DNA from: JAHRVQ01 sp963976815
GTDB lineage: Bacteria; Pseudomonadota; Gammaproteobacteria; Pseudomonadales; Azotimanducaceae
NCBI GenBank assembly: GCA_963976815.1
Contig: CAXBLU010000001.1
Span: 248,001 to 312,000, forward strand
DNA length: 64,000 nt
Direction of reading: 5' to 3'
The notes below the pieces were generated by a model. It had not been told where the DNA came from and did no database searches. It was given only the letters and a program-made list of their open reading frames with translations. Both the position numbers and the translations under genes were made by a program. Positions 51,872 through 59,899 of this stretch are shown here, piece by piece. Numbering within the stretch: the first letter of the stretch is position 1; every line of letters begins with the position of its first letter.

Positions 51872-51900
51872 TGTCACAATCAAGGCCTGTTCAAAACGTG
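51872..51900 (+). promoter_or_regulatory. Possible ECF41 promoter of the GMC-oxidoreductase operon
   Basis: A perfect TGTCACA at 51872-51878, then 18 nt, then CGTG at 51897-51900. Spacing is two longer and the last base differs from consensus. The ATG at 51909 follows so closely, and lacks a ribosome site, that the mRNA would be leaderless or nearly so. Confidence 0.5.
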
Positions 51901-51908
51901 CTTAAAAT

Positions 51909-53429
51909 ATGATCGATCTACTCGTCATCGGAGCCGGCAGTGCCGGTTGCGCAATCGCCGCCAGAGCGTCAGAAAACCCCAATCTAGATGTGATGCTGCT
52001 AGAGGCTGGCCCAGATTATACGCGATTGGCAGACACGCCCCATGACCTGATCAACAGCCATAATAATTCCTATCGCAAACACGACTGGGGCTTTAAATAC
52101 GAGCCGACCCGGGATCGCCAACAGCCCTTTCCCCGGGGCAGGGTTGTAGGTGGTTCGAGCGCCGTGAATACAACCATTGCCCTAAGGGGTGTGCCCGAGG
52201 ATTACAATGAATGGGCAGATCTGGGTAATAGTGAGTGGTCCTGGGATAAAGTATTGCCAGCCTTTAATCGCTTAGAGCGAGATCTCGATTACGGCAATAA
52301 AGACTTCCATGGGGATGCTGGGCCGATCACGATTCGACGATACCCGGCGGAAGAGATGGAACCCCAACATCTGGCATTTTTGGAAGCAGCAAGGGCGCTG
52401 GGCTATCCCGATTGTCCTGACCAGAATGACCCCGACGGCTGGGGCTCCGGCCCTCAACCCATGAATAAACTCGGTCGACTCAGAATTTCCTGTGCCATTG
52501 GTTACTTAGCACCGGCCCGGGCACGACCTAACCTGACGATCAAACCCGACTCATTTGTTCGACGTCTGCTGATCGAAAACAACAAATGCATCGGTGCAGA
52601 AATAGAAACAGCCGGGGGCACCGAAAAAATATTGGCCAAGACCACAGTGCTCAGTGCCGGTGCCATTATGTCCCCTTCTATATTAATGCACTCTGGATTA
52701 GGGCCAAGGGCCCAACTCGAATCCCATGGCATCGCCGTCGTCCAAGACATTGCCGGTGTTGGACAAAATCTATGTGATCACCCGGCAATCTCAGTCGTGA
52801 TGAAAGCCAAAGACGGTATCAAGATCGACTACGACTCACCGATCATCCAGACAATTTTGCGTTACACCGCGGAAGGCTCGGACAAACGCAATGATCTACA
52901 GATCGAACAACTCAGTTTTGTTGGCCAAAACGACGGCACACCTCGAATGGGCGTCGCCGGGGTTATTGAATATCAATACGGTCGCGGTGAATTGACCCTG
53001 ACCAGTGCTGACCCCCATGTGATGCCGAAAATTGATAATCGTTTTTGTGAAGATGACAGAGACCTATCGCGCCTGGTCAGCTGCTTTCGCGACACCCTCG
53101 CCTTTGCTGAACAGTCACCGCTGAAGGACATGTGTGACGAAATCCAATTTCCGAACCTGTCCCGGGGCAATAGCGATGAAGACCTCGGCCAGCTCTGTCG
53201 CAAGTTTGCCGGCAGTGGTTATCACCCCAGCGGAACGGTAAAAATGGGTAATGATGATATGGCCGTGGTGGATCAATTTGGCCGGGCCCACAAGGTCGAC
53301 AACCTTGTGGTCGCAGATGCCTCCATTATGCCTTTTGTACCGAGAGCCAACACCAATCTGACAACCATTGTGATTGGCGAAAAAATTGGTGAGTGGATTC
53401 GTACCCGTCCGGCTGATTACGGCTTGTAA
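51909..53429 (+). CDS. GMC family FAD-dependent oxidoreductase
   Basis: 506 residues; no ribosome site before ATG 51909. FAD-binding VIGAGSAGCAIAARASENP and LLEAGPDYTRL, GMC signatures GRVVGGSSAVNTTIALRGVPEDY and LSAGAIMSPSILMHSGLGP, and the catalytic His and Asn in SGYHPSGTVKMG and FVPRANTNLTTIVIGEKI. It oxidises an alcohol (choline, glucose and aliphatic alcohols are typical). First gene of a co-directional group of five and divergent from the ECF41 gene. Confidence 0.93.
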   Translation: MIDLLVIGAGSAGCAIAARASENPNLDVMLLEAGPDYTRLADTPHDLINSHNNSYRKHDWGFKYEPTRDRQQPFPRGRVVGGSSAVNTTIALRGVPEDYNEWADLGNSEWSWDKVLPAFNRLERDLDYGNKDFHGDAGPITIRRYPAEEMEPQHLAFLEAARALGYPDCPDQNDPDGWGSGPQPMNKLGRLRISCAIGYLAPARARPNLTIKPDSFVRRLLIENNKCIGAEIETAGGTEKILAKTTVLSAGAIMSPSILMHSGLGPRAQLESHGIAVVQDIAGVGQNLCDHPAISVVMKAKDGIKIDYDSPIIQTILRYTAEGSDKRNDLQIEQLSFVGQNDGTPRMGVAGVIEYQYGRGELTLTSADPHVMPKIDNRFCEDDRDLSRLVSCFRDTLAFAEQSPLKDMCDEIQFPNLSRGNSDEDLGQLCRKFAGSGYHPSGTVKMGNDDMAVVDQFGRAHKVDNLVVADASIMPFVPRANTNLTTIVIGEKIGEWIRTRPADYGL

Positions 53430-53486
53430 AGTGACCAACAATTTTTGTAAGGCACGTTTTTTTAATTTGTACATTAGGGAGCTCCA

Positions 53487-54959
53487 ATGTTTGACCTGAT
53501 TATTCGAAACGCCTCGGTACTAGATGGCACCGGCGCAGCAGCCATCCAGGCAGACGTTGCCATTAGCGGCGACAGAATTAGCGAGATCGGGAGCGTGACC
53601 GGATCCGCCAAACAGGAAATTGACGCTCAAGGTAAAACCCTTGCGCCGGGATTGGTGGACACCCACTCCCATGATGACGGCGCCTTCTTTCGCCATCCCG
53701 ACATGGGTTTTAAACTCGCCCAGGGTGTCACCACTGTTGTTGCCGGCAACTGCGGTTTTAGTGCCATTCCGGCAGACCCAAACGCCGACACTGTTAAAGC
53801 AAGCGGCGGTATTCTTGCCGGGGTTCACGGTGACTTTACGGATCTCGATGGATACTTTGATGCGGTACTCGCCCTAAAACCCGCCATCAACAATATGATG
53901 CTAGTGGGTCACAATACGGTTCGTACCATGGCCATGGGCTACGACAAGGGCAAGCCGACCAAAACCCAAATGACCCAGATGAAAGACAATGTGCAGCGCA
54001 TGCTGGAACAGGGTGCCTGCGGATTTTCTACCGGATTGATTTATCGACCGGGCAAGTGGAGTGACACCGAGGAAGTCACGGAACTGGCCGCACTTGCCGC
54101 GCCCCACGATGCCCTTTATACCACCCATATGCGTAACGAGGGTGACTACCTGTTAGAGGCGGTTGATGAAACCTTGCAGATTGGCCGGGACGGCAATGTC
54201 CATGTTCATATTTCCCACCACAAGTCCGCGGGCAAGAAAAACTGGGGCAAGGTGGTTGAGAGTTTAAAGAAGGTCGATGCTGCCCTCGCCTCGGGACAGC
54301 GCATTACCCTGGACGTGTATCCCTACACCGCCGGTAGCGGCCGCATGATTGAGTATTTTAATCTGGATAATATTAATCAGGACCTTGCCGAGAACATTCG
54401 CATCGCCAGCTGCCCCGCATTCCGTGAATATGAAGGCAAGATGGCGGTAGAAATTGCCGCCGCAGAAGGCTTACCGGTGACCGAGGTGATTCACAAAATC
54501 CTCACGGCACCTAAGGGTGACCGCACTATCTGTATTCAATTTATTATTGATGAAGCAGACGTTGAAACCAATCTGGTCCACGCCGATATGATGGTCGGCT
54601 CCGACGGTATTCCTGACCTAAATGGTCGCCCCCACCCAAGATTGTTTGGCACATTCCCCCGGGTACTGGGTCACTATGTGCGTGAGCGCGGCTTAATGTC
54701 CTTGCCAGAAGCCATACGGCGCATGACCAGTCTCTCTGCAGAAACCTTCGGCATGAAAGACCGCGGCAAAATACAGGCTGGATACTTTGCCGACCTGATG
54801 CTGTTTGACCCTGCGACCATCATTGATAAAGCCAGTTACGATGACCCTAAACTAGAACCCGAAGGCATCAACATGGTGATTGTGAATGGCCAGATTGCCC
54901 TAAAAGACGGTAAACATATGGGTGTCGGCAGCGGTGCCATGTTGCGTTACCGCCGCTAG
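53487..54959 (+). CDS. N-acyl-D-amino-acid deacylase (D-aminoacylase) family protein
   Basis: 490 residues, with AGGGAG before ATG 53487. Metal-dependent amidohydrolase: LVDTHSHDDGAFF (HxH), VVAGNCGFSAIPA, HMRNEGDYLLEAVDETLQIG, HVHISHHKSAGKKNWG, and MMVGSDGIPDLNGRPHPRLFGTFPRVL with the catalytic Asp. It removes acyl groups from N-acyl-D-amino acids or related amides. Second gene of the putative ECF41-linked operon. Confidence 0.92.
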   Translation: MFDLIIRNASVLDGTGAAAIQADVAISGDRISEIGSVTGSAKQEIDAQGKTLAPGLVDTHSHDDGAFFRHPDMGFKLAQGVTTVVAGNCGFSAIPADPNADTVKASGGILAGVHGDFTDLDGYFDAVLALKPAINNMMLVGHNTVRTMAMGYDKGKPTKTQMTQMKDNVQRMLEQGACGFSTGLIYRPGKWSDTEEVTELAALAAPHDALYTTHMRNEGDYLLEAVDETLQIGRDGNVHVHISHHKSAGKKNWGKVVESLKKVDAALASGQRITLDVYPYTAGSGRMIEYFNLDNINQDLAENIRIASCPAFREYEGKMAVEIAAAEGLPVTEVIHKILTAPKGDRTICIQFIIDEADVETNLVHADMMVGSDGIPDLNGRPHPRLFGTFPRVLGHYVRERGLMSLPEAIRRMTSLSAETFGMKDRGKIQAGYFADLMLFDPATIIDKASYDDPKLEPEGINMVIVNGQIALKDGKHMGVGSGAMLRYRR

Positions 54960-54975
54960 AGGCGATCTGTAAAAG

Positions 54976-55959
54976 ATGAAATATCTTGTCACCGGCAGCA
55001 GCGGACATCTTGGGGAAGCTCTGGTCCTCACTTTGAACTCCCTCGGTCACGAGGTTGTAAGCATTGACGTCAAACCATCACCCACTACAACGCTGGTGGG
55101 CAGTATTGCTGAGCGTGATTTTGTCGATCAAGCCATGCAGGGTGTGGACGCGGTCTTACACCCCGCGACTCTGCACAAACCCCATGTCGTCACCCATAGT
55201 AATCAGGACTTTGTCGACACCAATATTAGCGGCACGCTGAATCTGTTGGAATGCGCGGTATCCCATGGCGTTAGCCGCTTTATCTTCACCAGTACAACAA
55301 GTGCCTATGGCCATGCACTTAGGCCCGCAAAAGATCTGCCGGCGGTATGGATTACGGAAGACACGGTACCCATACCCAAAAACATCTACGGCATCACCAA
55401 ACTCGCGGCGGAAAACCTCTGCGAGTTAATCCACAAAAAGCACGGCCTACCCATTTTGATCCTACGAACCTCCAGATTCTTCCCGGAAGAGGATGATGAC
55501 CCGGAAACTCGCGCACGCTTCCCCGATGGCAATACAAAAACCAATGAGTATCTTTATCGCAGGGTTGAACTCGAGGATGTGGTCTCCGCCCACCTGGCGG
55601 CCTTAGAAAAAGCCCCGGACTTAGGCTTTGAGAAGTTTGTTATCTCCGCAACCACACCATTTACGCAAGTGGACCTTGAGCAATTACGCCAGGACCCCAC
55701 TGCCGTCGTGGCCAAACACGTGCCGGAATTCAAAGCGATCTACGAGAAGCTAGGTTGGAATATGTTCGACGATATCGAACGGGTTTATGTTAACAGCAAA
55801 GCCCGTGACCTACTCGGTTGGCAGCCCAGGCACGACTTCGCCAGCGTGATCAAAGCTATCGCAAAGGGCGCTGACCCCAGAAGCGCCATTGCCCAGGGCA
55901 TTGGCATTAAGGGCTACCACGAGCAAACCTTTGAAGATGGACCGTTTCCTGTTGAGTAG
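54976..55959 (+). CDS. NAD-dependent epimerase/dehydratase family protein
   Basis: 327 residues, 16 nt after the previous stop. Extended SDR: YLVTGSSGHLGEALVLTLNSLGHEVVSIDVK, HPATLHKPHV, FIFTSTTSAYG, catalytic YGITK (YxxxK), and LRTSRFFPEEDDD. The substrate is probably a nucleotide sugar or other hydroxyl compound. Oxidoreductase plus epimerase next to an ECF41 factor recalls the COE (carboxymuconolactone decarboxylase, oxidoreductase, epimerase) targets of this sigma group. Confidence 0.9.
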   Translation: MKYLVTGSSGHLGEALVLTLNSLGHEVVSIDVKPSPTTTLVGSIAERDFVDQAMQGVDAVLHPATLHKPHVVTHSNQDFVDTNISGTLNLLECAVSHGVSRFIFTSTTSAYGHALRPAKDLPAVWITEDTVPIPKNIYGITKLAAENLCELIHKKHGLPILILRTSRFFPEEDDDPETRARFPDGNTKTNEYLYRRVELEDVVSAHLAALEKAPDLGFEKFVISATTPFTQVDLEQLRQDPTAVVAKHVPEFKAIYEKLGWNMFDDIERVYVNSKARDLLGWQPRHDFASVIKAIAKGADPRSAIAQGIGIKGYHEQTFEDGPFPVE

Positions 55960-56051
55960 CGAGTGGCGAATACCGCAATGGCAGGATAGATTGGACAAGC
56001 CATAGCCATCAGGCTTAAATGCCTATACCCAATATCACAAAGGGGGTGCAT

Positions 56052-56948
56052 ATGGGTGCTCATATCAACAGCCAACCACATCCAATGGATGAAATTCCTG
56101 TCCGGCAACTTCGTTTTAATTTTGACGATGTGACCAATCACAATCCCGTCTGGAGCAGAAGCAGCCCCGAGTTTGCGATGTTTATCAATGCCCTTGGCGT
56201 GCATGTGCCCCACTTCGAACGATTCCTGGTCAAGGTCATGCGTGAGTATCGAGATGAGCTGAATAACCCCAAACTCACAGAAGATGTGAAAAACATCATA
56301 GGCCAGGAAGCTCACCACGCGTTCAATTTCCTCAAGTGGAATGTGCATCTCGGCAAACGCTATCCAGGCATCCTGGCGCTAGACCAACATGCCAAGGACT
56401 ACTTTGCAGAACAACTCAACCACAGCAAACGATTTAAGGTGGGTTTTACCGCCGGGTATGAAACCTTCACCTTTCTTGCCGGCCTGATCATTCTGGATCG
56501 TTACGAAGAGTTAATGGCCGATGCAGATCCCGTGATACGCGCGCTCTGGGTCTGGCACCAGGTCGAAGAAGTTGAACACGGCGCCGTCGCATTTGAATTC
56601 TACGAGGCGCTATTCAAAGAACACGAGTGGTATCGCAAATGGATGGTGCTCCACGCCTTCGCCCATATCAGTTGGGAAACCGGTAAGGCCTACGCACAAA
56701 TGTTAAAGGTCGAGGGTTACTATGCCTCCCCCGCTAAAGCATTCAAAGGTTGGAAGTTCTTCTTTGGCTTTGCCTGGGACTTTGCCTATTCAGCATTCCC
56801 AGTGCTAAAACGCGGCTATCACCCCCGCAACCATCCGATTTGCACCAGCGAACAAAATCGCATTGCCATCGCCTGGCGGGAGTATTATAAGAACGGCAAT
56901 GATGCGCAGTTTCTCACCGATGAAGTTATGGCAGAAATGACGGGTTAG
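56052..56948 (+). CDS. PF10118-type metal-dependent protein with ferritin-like diiron signature
   Basis: 298 residues from ATG 56052, preceded by AAAGGGGG; ATG 56019 is possible. It matches the family named predicted metal-dependent hydrolase. What can be seen is a four-helix carboxylate pattern: Glu in VPHFERFLVKV, ExxH in IIGQEAHHAFNF, Glu in TAGYETFTFLAG, and ExxH in HQVEEVEHGAVAF. E/ExxH/E/ExxH is the ligand set of diiron oxygenases and ferritin-like enzymes, so an O2-using role is as likely as hydrolysis. The next gene is a StyC-like isomerase 46 nt downstream. Confidence 0.82.
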   Translation: MGAHINSQPHPMDEIPVRQLRFNFDDVTNHNPVWSRSSPEFAMFINALGVHVPHFERFLVKVMREYRDELNNPKLTEDVKNIIGQEAHHAFNFLKWNVHLGKRYPGILALDQHAKDYFAEQLNHSKRFKVGFTAGYETFTFLAGLIILDRYEELMADADPVIRALWVWHQVEEVEHGAVAFEFYEALFKEHEWYRKWMVLHAFAHISWETGKAYAQMLKVEGYYASPAKAFKGWKFFFGFAWDFAYSAFPVLKRGYHPRNHPICTSEQNRIAIAWREYYKNGNDAQFLTDEVMAEMTG

Positions 56949-56994
56949 AACTTCAAAGCTAATACAAAAACCAACAATAATAGTAAGGGGCAAC

Positions 56995-57480
56995 ATGGAT
57001 TCTACTGAACGGTTAAGTTACAAGGTGATGGGCCACGCAATGTTGGTGCTGCTGATTGGACTCCTCTCCGGCATCGGCCTAATTTTTTCGCTACTCGACG
57101 CCGTCACACTCTGGCCACTCCCCGCCTGGGAAGTGAGCATTCCCGGCTCAACCCGAGGCTGGCAAGCCGCCCATGTCGGCGGAATCCTAAACGGCGTGAT
57201 GATTGCCGGCGTTGCGGTACTCATGACCAAACTCTCCCTCACCGGCAAACGCGCCCTCTGGGTCGGCTGGGGCATGATCATCACCGGCTGGGCCAACACC
57301 GTATTCTACTGGGCTGGTAACTTCTCACAAAACCGCGGCCTTTCAGTTGCAGAAACCCCCTACGGTCCCGGTGATATCTGGGGCGCACTCGCATTTTTAG
57401 GTGGCGGCGCTGGCATGGTGTTTACAATCGTTGCGGCGGTTATGTTGGCAATGGCGGCATTTGAGAAGGCTCGGAGTTAG
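56995..57480 (+). CDS. StyC-like membrane protein (styrene oxide isomerase family candidate)
   Basis: 161 residues, four hydrophobic helices, AAGGGG before ATG 56995. Diagnostic blocks: VMGHAMLVLLIGLLSGIG, GSTRGWQAAHVGGILNGVMI, TGWANTVFYWAGNFSQNRGLS, and YGPGDIWGALAF. These align without gaps to StyC as I remember it (MAGHG, GWARAHSGPALNG, DGWANVGFYLFSNFSPNRGL, FGPGDIFSFLA). His60, Asn66 and Tyr105 correspond to StyC His58, Asn64 and Tyr103. StyC is a heme-containing enzyme that rearranges epoxides to aldehydes. The substrate here is unknown. Last gene of the ECF41-linked group. Confidence 0.78.
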   Translation: MDSTERLSYKVMGHAMLVLLIGLLSGIGLIFSLLDAVTLWPLPAWEVSIPGSTRGWQAAHVGGILNGVMIAGVAVLMTKLSLTGKRALWVGWGMIITGWANTVFYWAGNFSQNRGLSVAETPYGPGDIWGALAFLGGGAGMVFTIVAAVMLAMAAFEKARS

Positions 57481-57659
57481 TACATGTTTAGCTGAAGATT
57501 CCGAGCACGTTTTGGGCCGCGTTTCGGATGGACTCACAGTTAGGTACTAAACGGATTGGTGGTAATGGATCACCTGGTAAATTGACTGTTTTCTGATCAG
57601 TTAAGCGCTAGCGTTTGGGACTACCAAGCAGAATTAGCGTGGTCGCTGACAATTTTTTG

Positions 57660-57739
57660 CAGTAACCTTTTAATATGAAATCACAAATTCAATCACTGTC
57701 GGACATTCGCCATTGTTGGCGAATACTATGGTGTTAGTG
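57660..57739 (+). other. Possible degenerate recombination site at the left cassette boundary
   Basis: A perfect hairpin ATTCGCCA-TTGT-TGGCGAAT (57705-57724) sits just before the core GTTAGTG at 57733-57739, and a TAAC lies 70 bp to the left (57663). The size fits an attC or attI, but pairing of the outer arms is poor. The remaining part of this intergenic region, 57481-57660, shows nothing recognisable. Confidence 0.35.
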
Positions 57740-57763
57740 GCCAATTAAATTTAGAGCGAATTG

Positions 57764-58267
57764 ATGATCAAAATATTAAAAAGCTTTCTATCTGCGTTGG
57801 TGCAAAATGCATTTATAAGCGTGATTATTGCAATCATCACTGTTCCCGTCTTGATTTCTTTATTTACAGGAACTCTGGGCATTTTGGGGCAGTATCTAAC
57901 TTATGCTTCGCCAATATGGTTGGTGGCACTTTGTACGTTAATTTGTATTTGTTACATTCGCTTTGCTGGGGCTAAAGTGCCTAAATCAGTCCAGCCAGAA
58001 CCAGAAAGATTTCCAATTGAAGACTCCGGTTTTAAATGGCGGGTTATAGATCATAAAAATGGATATGCTTCAGTTGATCAAATCCCTTTGTGCTTAACTC
58101 ACGAGTCAGAATTAGTTTTGACACCCGATGAGCTATATATGTGTCGAGAGACAATAGGCTCAGAATGTGAAGGTAAAATCTTAGAACCGTCGGAAATAAC
58201 ATTTCATTGGAATTTAGCCAAATCTAAAGCCAACTCAATAATCAACAAGTATGAAACAAAGCACTAA
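57764..58267 (+). CDS. Cassette gene: two-helix membrane protein, unknown
   Basis: 167 residues from ATG 57764, only 30 nt inside the cassette. Two hydrophobic stretches (about 12-38 and 47-68) form a membrane hairpin followed by a soluble ~100-residue domain with two Cys (IPLCLTHESE, YMCRETIGSECEG). No family recognised. AT-rich codon use differs from the flanking chromosome. The stop lies inside the R'' box of the attC, as usual for cassettes. Confidence 0.7.
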   Translation: MIKILKSFLSALVQNAFISVIIAIITVPVLISLFTGTLGILGQYLTYASPIWLVALCTLICICYIRFAGAKVPKSVQPEPERFPIEDSGFKWRVIDHKNGYASVDQIPLCLTHESELVLTPDELYMCRETIGSECEGKILEPSEITFHWNLAKSKANSIINKYETKH

Positions 58268-58342
58268 CAAAGCAATTAAAAATCGCCCACAAAAGACGTG
58301 GGCTGGACTCGCTAACGCTCGCCTTATATTGCGGCGTTATCT
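58262..58342 (+). other. attC recombination site
   Basis: 81 bp. R'' CACTAAC at 58262-58268 and R' GTTATCT at 58336-58342 pair at TAAC/GTTA; GCAAT (58272-58276) pairs with ATTGC (58328-58332) as L boxes with unpaired spacers; the centre forms GCCCAC/GTGGGC and GGcGAG-type hairpins around GACTCGCTAACGCTCGCC. Layout and size fit attC sites of environmental gammaproteobacterial integrons. Confidence 0.78.
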
Positions 58343-58356
58343 ACCAAGGAAATAAA

Positions 58357-58707
58357 TTGAAGAAAATTGTAGCGATATTGCTGTCTCTATTTTCAGGTGC
58401 ATCAAGCGCTGAAAACTTAAGCGAGTTTTCAACATCTTTCGGCTTTGATGAACTCGAGGTTATGATCAAAGAACTCACGAAAACAGATTCCGACCTAGCT
58501 CAAGAAATATCAAAGACAGTCGAGTCATTCAAGAACACTTCAGAGATCGATGAAAGCAGTTCATACAAACTTACTAGTGTGCCGGGAACAATTGAGCTAG
58601 AACGGGAAGATGACTATACGGTTGTCATCTATCTCTTTACACCTCCTGAAGTTAGCGAACGAATAGATCAAGCGTTCAACAACGCATCTGAAGCGCTCGG
58701 CATATAA
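58357..58707 (+). CDS. Cassette gene: small exported protein, unknown
   Basis: 116 residues from TTG 58357, with AAGGA 7 nt upstream and 20 nt inside the cassette. Signal peptide KKIVAILLSLFSGASSA-EN. The mature ~98 residues are acidic and helical (ELEVMIKELTKTDSDLAQEI; PPEVSERIDQAFNNASEAL). No family recognised. The stop TAA is within the R'' box ATATAAC. Confidence 0.65.
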   Translation: MKKIVAILLSLFSGASSAENLSEFSTSFGFDELEVMIKELTKTDSDLAQEISKTVESFKNTSEIDESSSYKLTSVPGTIELEREDDYTVVIYLFTPPEVSERIDQAFNNASEALGI

Positions 58708-58854
58708 CAAGTGATTAGTACTCCAGAAACTCCCAACTGTCCTAAAGATGTCCTATAGTTGTCTTTTTTCTAAGGTATTGAAGTCCTAAGAGATACCTCC
58801 CGATTACAAGATAGTAGTTGTGCCTTCACAACTATATATAGGTCAAGAATATAG
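58702..58854 (+). other. Degenerate attC remnant after the second cassette gene
   Basis: R''-like ATATAAC at 58702-58708 is followed by AAGTGATTAG, but no matching R' is found before the next gene. The stretch contains an imperfect hairpin CAACT...AGTTG around 58734-58760. It may be a truncated site; otherwise it should hold the promoter of the next gene. Confidence 0.35.
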
Positions 58855-59280
58855 ATGAAAATTAATGCTGAATTAGTTCTTAAACTGAGAAACCAAAATT
58901 CGTGGACTCAAGAAGAATTGGCTATTGCGTCTGGTCTTAATCTGAAAACCATACAACGAATAGAAAAGAAGGCATCCGCGTCCCTTCAGTCTAAGAAAGC
59001 ACTAGCTGCTGTATTCAATATTGATTTCCAAGACCTTGATTACGAGGCACTACAAATGAAACCATGTTCGGAATGTAAATCAGATAGAATTTACCAGTAC
59101 AAAGAGCATGTGGAGTTTGGAGGATTTGGAGGAGAACTACTGCCGGGGTTGGCACCCGGTGTATTTTCCCTCGCCAAATTCCTCCCAGTGGTATGCTTCG
59201 ATTGTGGCCATATTAGGTTCTTTGCATCTAAAGCGGCCAGAGATAAGCTTGAGGTTTCAGATAATTGGACGGAAATTTGA
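58855..59280 (+). CDS. XRE-type helix-turn-helix protein with zinc-ribbon-like C-terminus
   Basis: 141 residues. HTH about 5-58: ELVLKLRNQNSWTQEELAIASGLNLKTIQRIEKK, a Cro/C1-type domain. C-terminal half has two CxxC pairs, MKPCSECKSD and VVCFDCGHIRF, about 45 residues apart, with a Gly-rich insert (FGGFGGELLPGLAPG), suggesting a zinc-binding fold. Probably a transcriptional regulator; the target is unknown. AT-rich. A TAAC box follows the stop at 59282. Confidence 0.78.
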   Translation: MKINAELVLKLRNQNSWTQEELAIASGLNLKTIQRIEKKASASLQSKKALAAVFNIDFQDLDYEALQMKPCSECKSDRIYQYKEHVEFGGFGGELLPGLAPGVFSLAKFLPVVCFDCGHIRFFASKAARDKLEVSDNWTEI

Positions 59281-59281
59281 G

Positions 59282-59434
59282 CTCTAACAAGGCCATGAAC
59301 GCTAAGTCAAAACCGCGGAAGAGCTTCTTTCAGCAATCGAGCGTAGACAAGCAGGAAGCATATAACGAGCAGTTGGTGTCGCCTGCGGCTTGGACCAGCC
59401 ATTCCATGGCTGGCCATACAATGGGGTGTTTTGT
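59282..59434 (+). other. Two attC-like remnants between cassette genes
   Basis: CTCTAAC at 59282-59288 starts an attC-like TAACAAGGC that finds no R'. A second R''-like ATATAAC at 59360-59366 is followed by a strong inner hairpin (GGACCAGCCAT / ATGGCTGGCC, 59392-59414) and GTTTTGT at 59428-59434, 75 bp in all. The outer L boxes pair poorly, so these are degraded or divergent sites. Confidence 0.45.
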
Positions 59435-59449
59435 GCCTAAGGAGCGCGC

Positions 59450-59899
59450 ATGACGATAAGTGACCTTGGAAGTATAGGCGAGTTCGTTTCATCAATCGCT
59501 GTTGTCTTTTCTCTTGTATATGTTGCGATTCAAGTTCGGCAAAACTCTAGAGAGACGAGGATGGCTTCAAGACAGAGAGTCATAGAGGCGTCTCGTGACA
59601 TGATTACGCAGATGGCAACTCGAGAAATATCAGAACTAAATATGAAGGCGGAGAAGAAAGGTCGCGATACATTGAGCGAAGCCGAAGATTATCAATACCG
59701 ACTGGTTAGGATGGCACAACTAAGAAACATCGAGAATGCATATCTCATGCTGCAAGACGGCGTCATCGATGACGATGTGTTTGAATTCTTCGCGGGAAGA
59801 GCGGAGCACATTAACCGAGTTGACCCAGATATAGCGGCTGCTGCCAGGCACACAAAGGCGTTCAAGGCGTGGCTGGACCAATTGGGACCCGGCACATAA
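59450..59899 (+). CDS. Cassette gene: membrane-anchored helical protein, unknown
   Basis: 149 residues from ATG 59450 with GGAG 6 nt upstream, 22 nt inside the cassette. One N-terminal membrane helix (IGEFVSSIAVVFSLVYVAIQV) then a charged helical domain (RQNSRETRMASRQRVIEASRDMI). Such short one-helix proteins are common in marine bacteria and in cassettes; function unknown. The stop is inside GGCACATAAC, nearly complementary to the cassette start GTTTTGTGCC. The 285 bp after it (59900-60184) hold nothing recognisable. Confidence 0.65.
   Translation: MTISDLGSIGEFVSSIAVVFSLVYVAIQVRQNSRETRMASRQRVIEASRDMITQMATREISELNMKAEKKGRDTLSEAEDYQYRLVRMAQLRNIENAYLMLQDGVIDDDVFEFFAGRAEHINRVDPDIAAAARHTKAFKAWLDQLGPGT

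Noticed and set aside
57481..57733. Possible integrase or attI upstream of the cassettes
   Set aside because: Only 253 bp, no coding potential for a tyrosine recombinase; only a hairpin next to the GTTAGTG core was seen.
59265..59453. 62-codon frame between two cassette genes
   Set aside because: It covers the attC-like remnants and has no ribosome site; better explained as recombination-site DNA.
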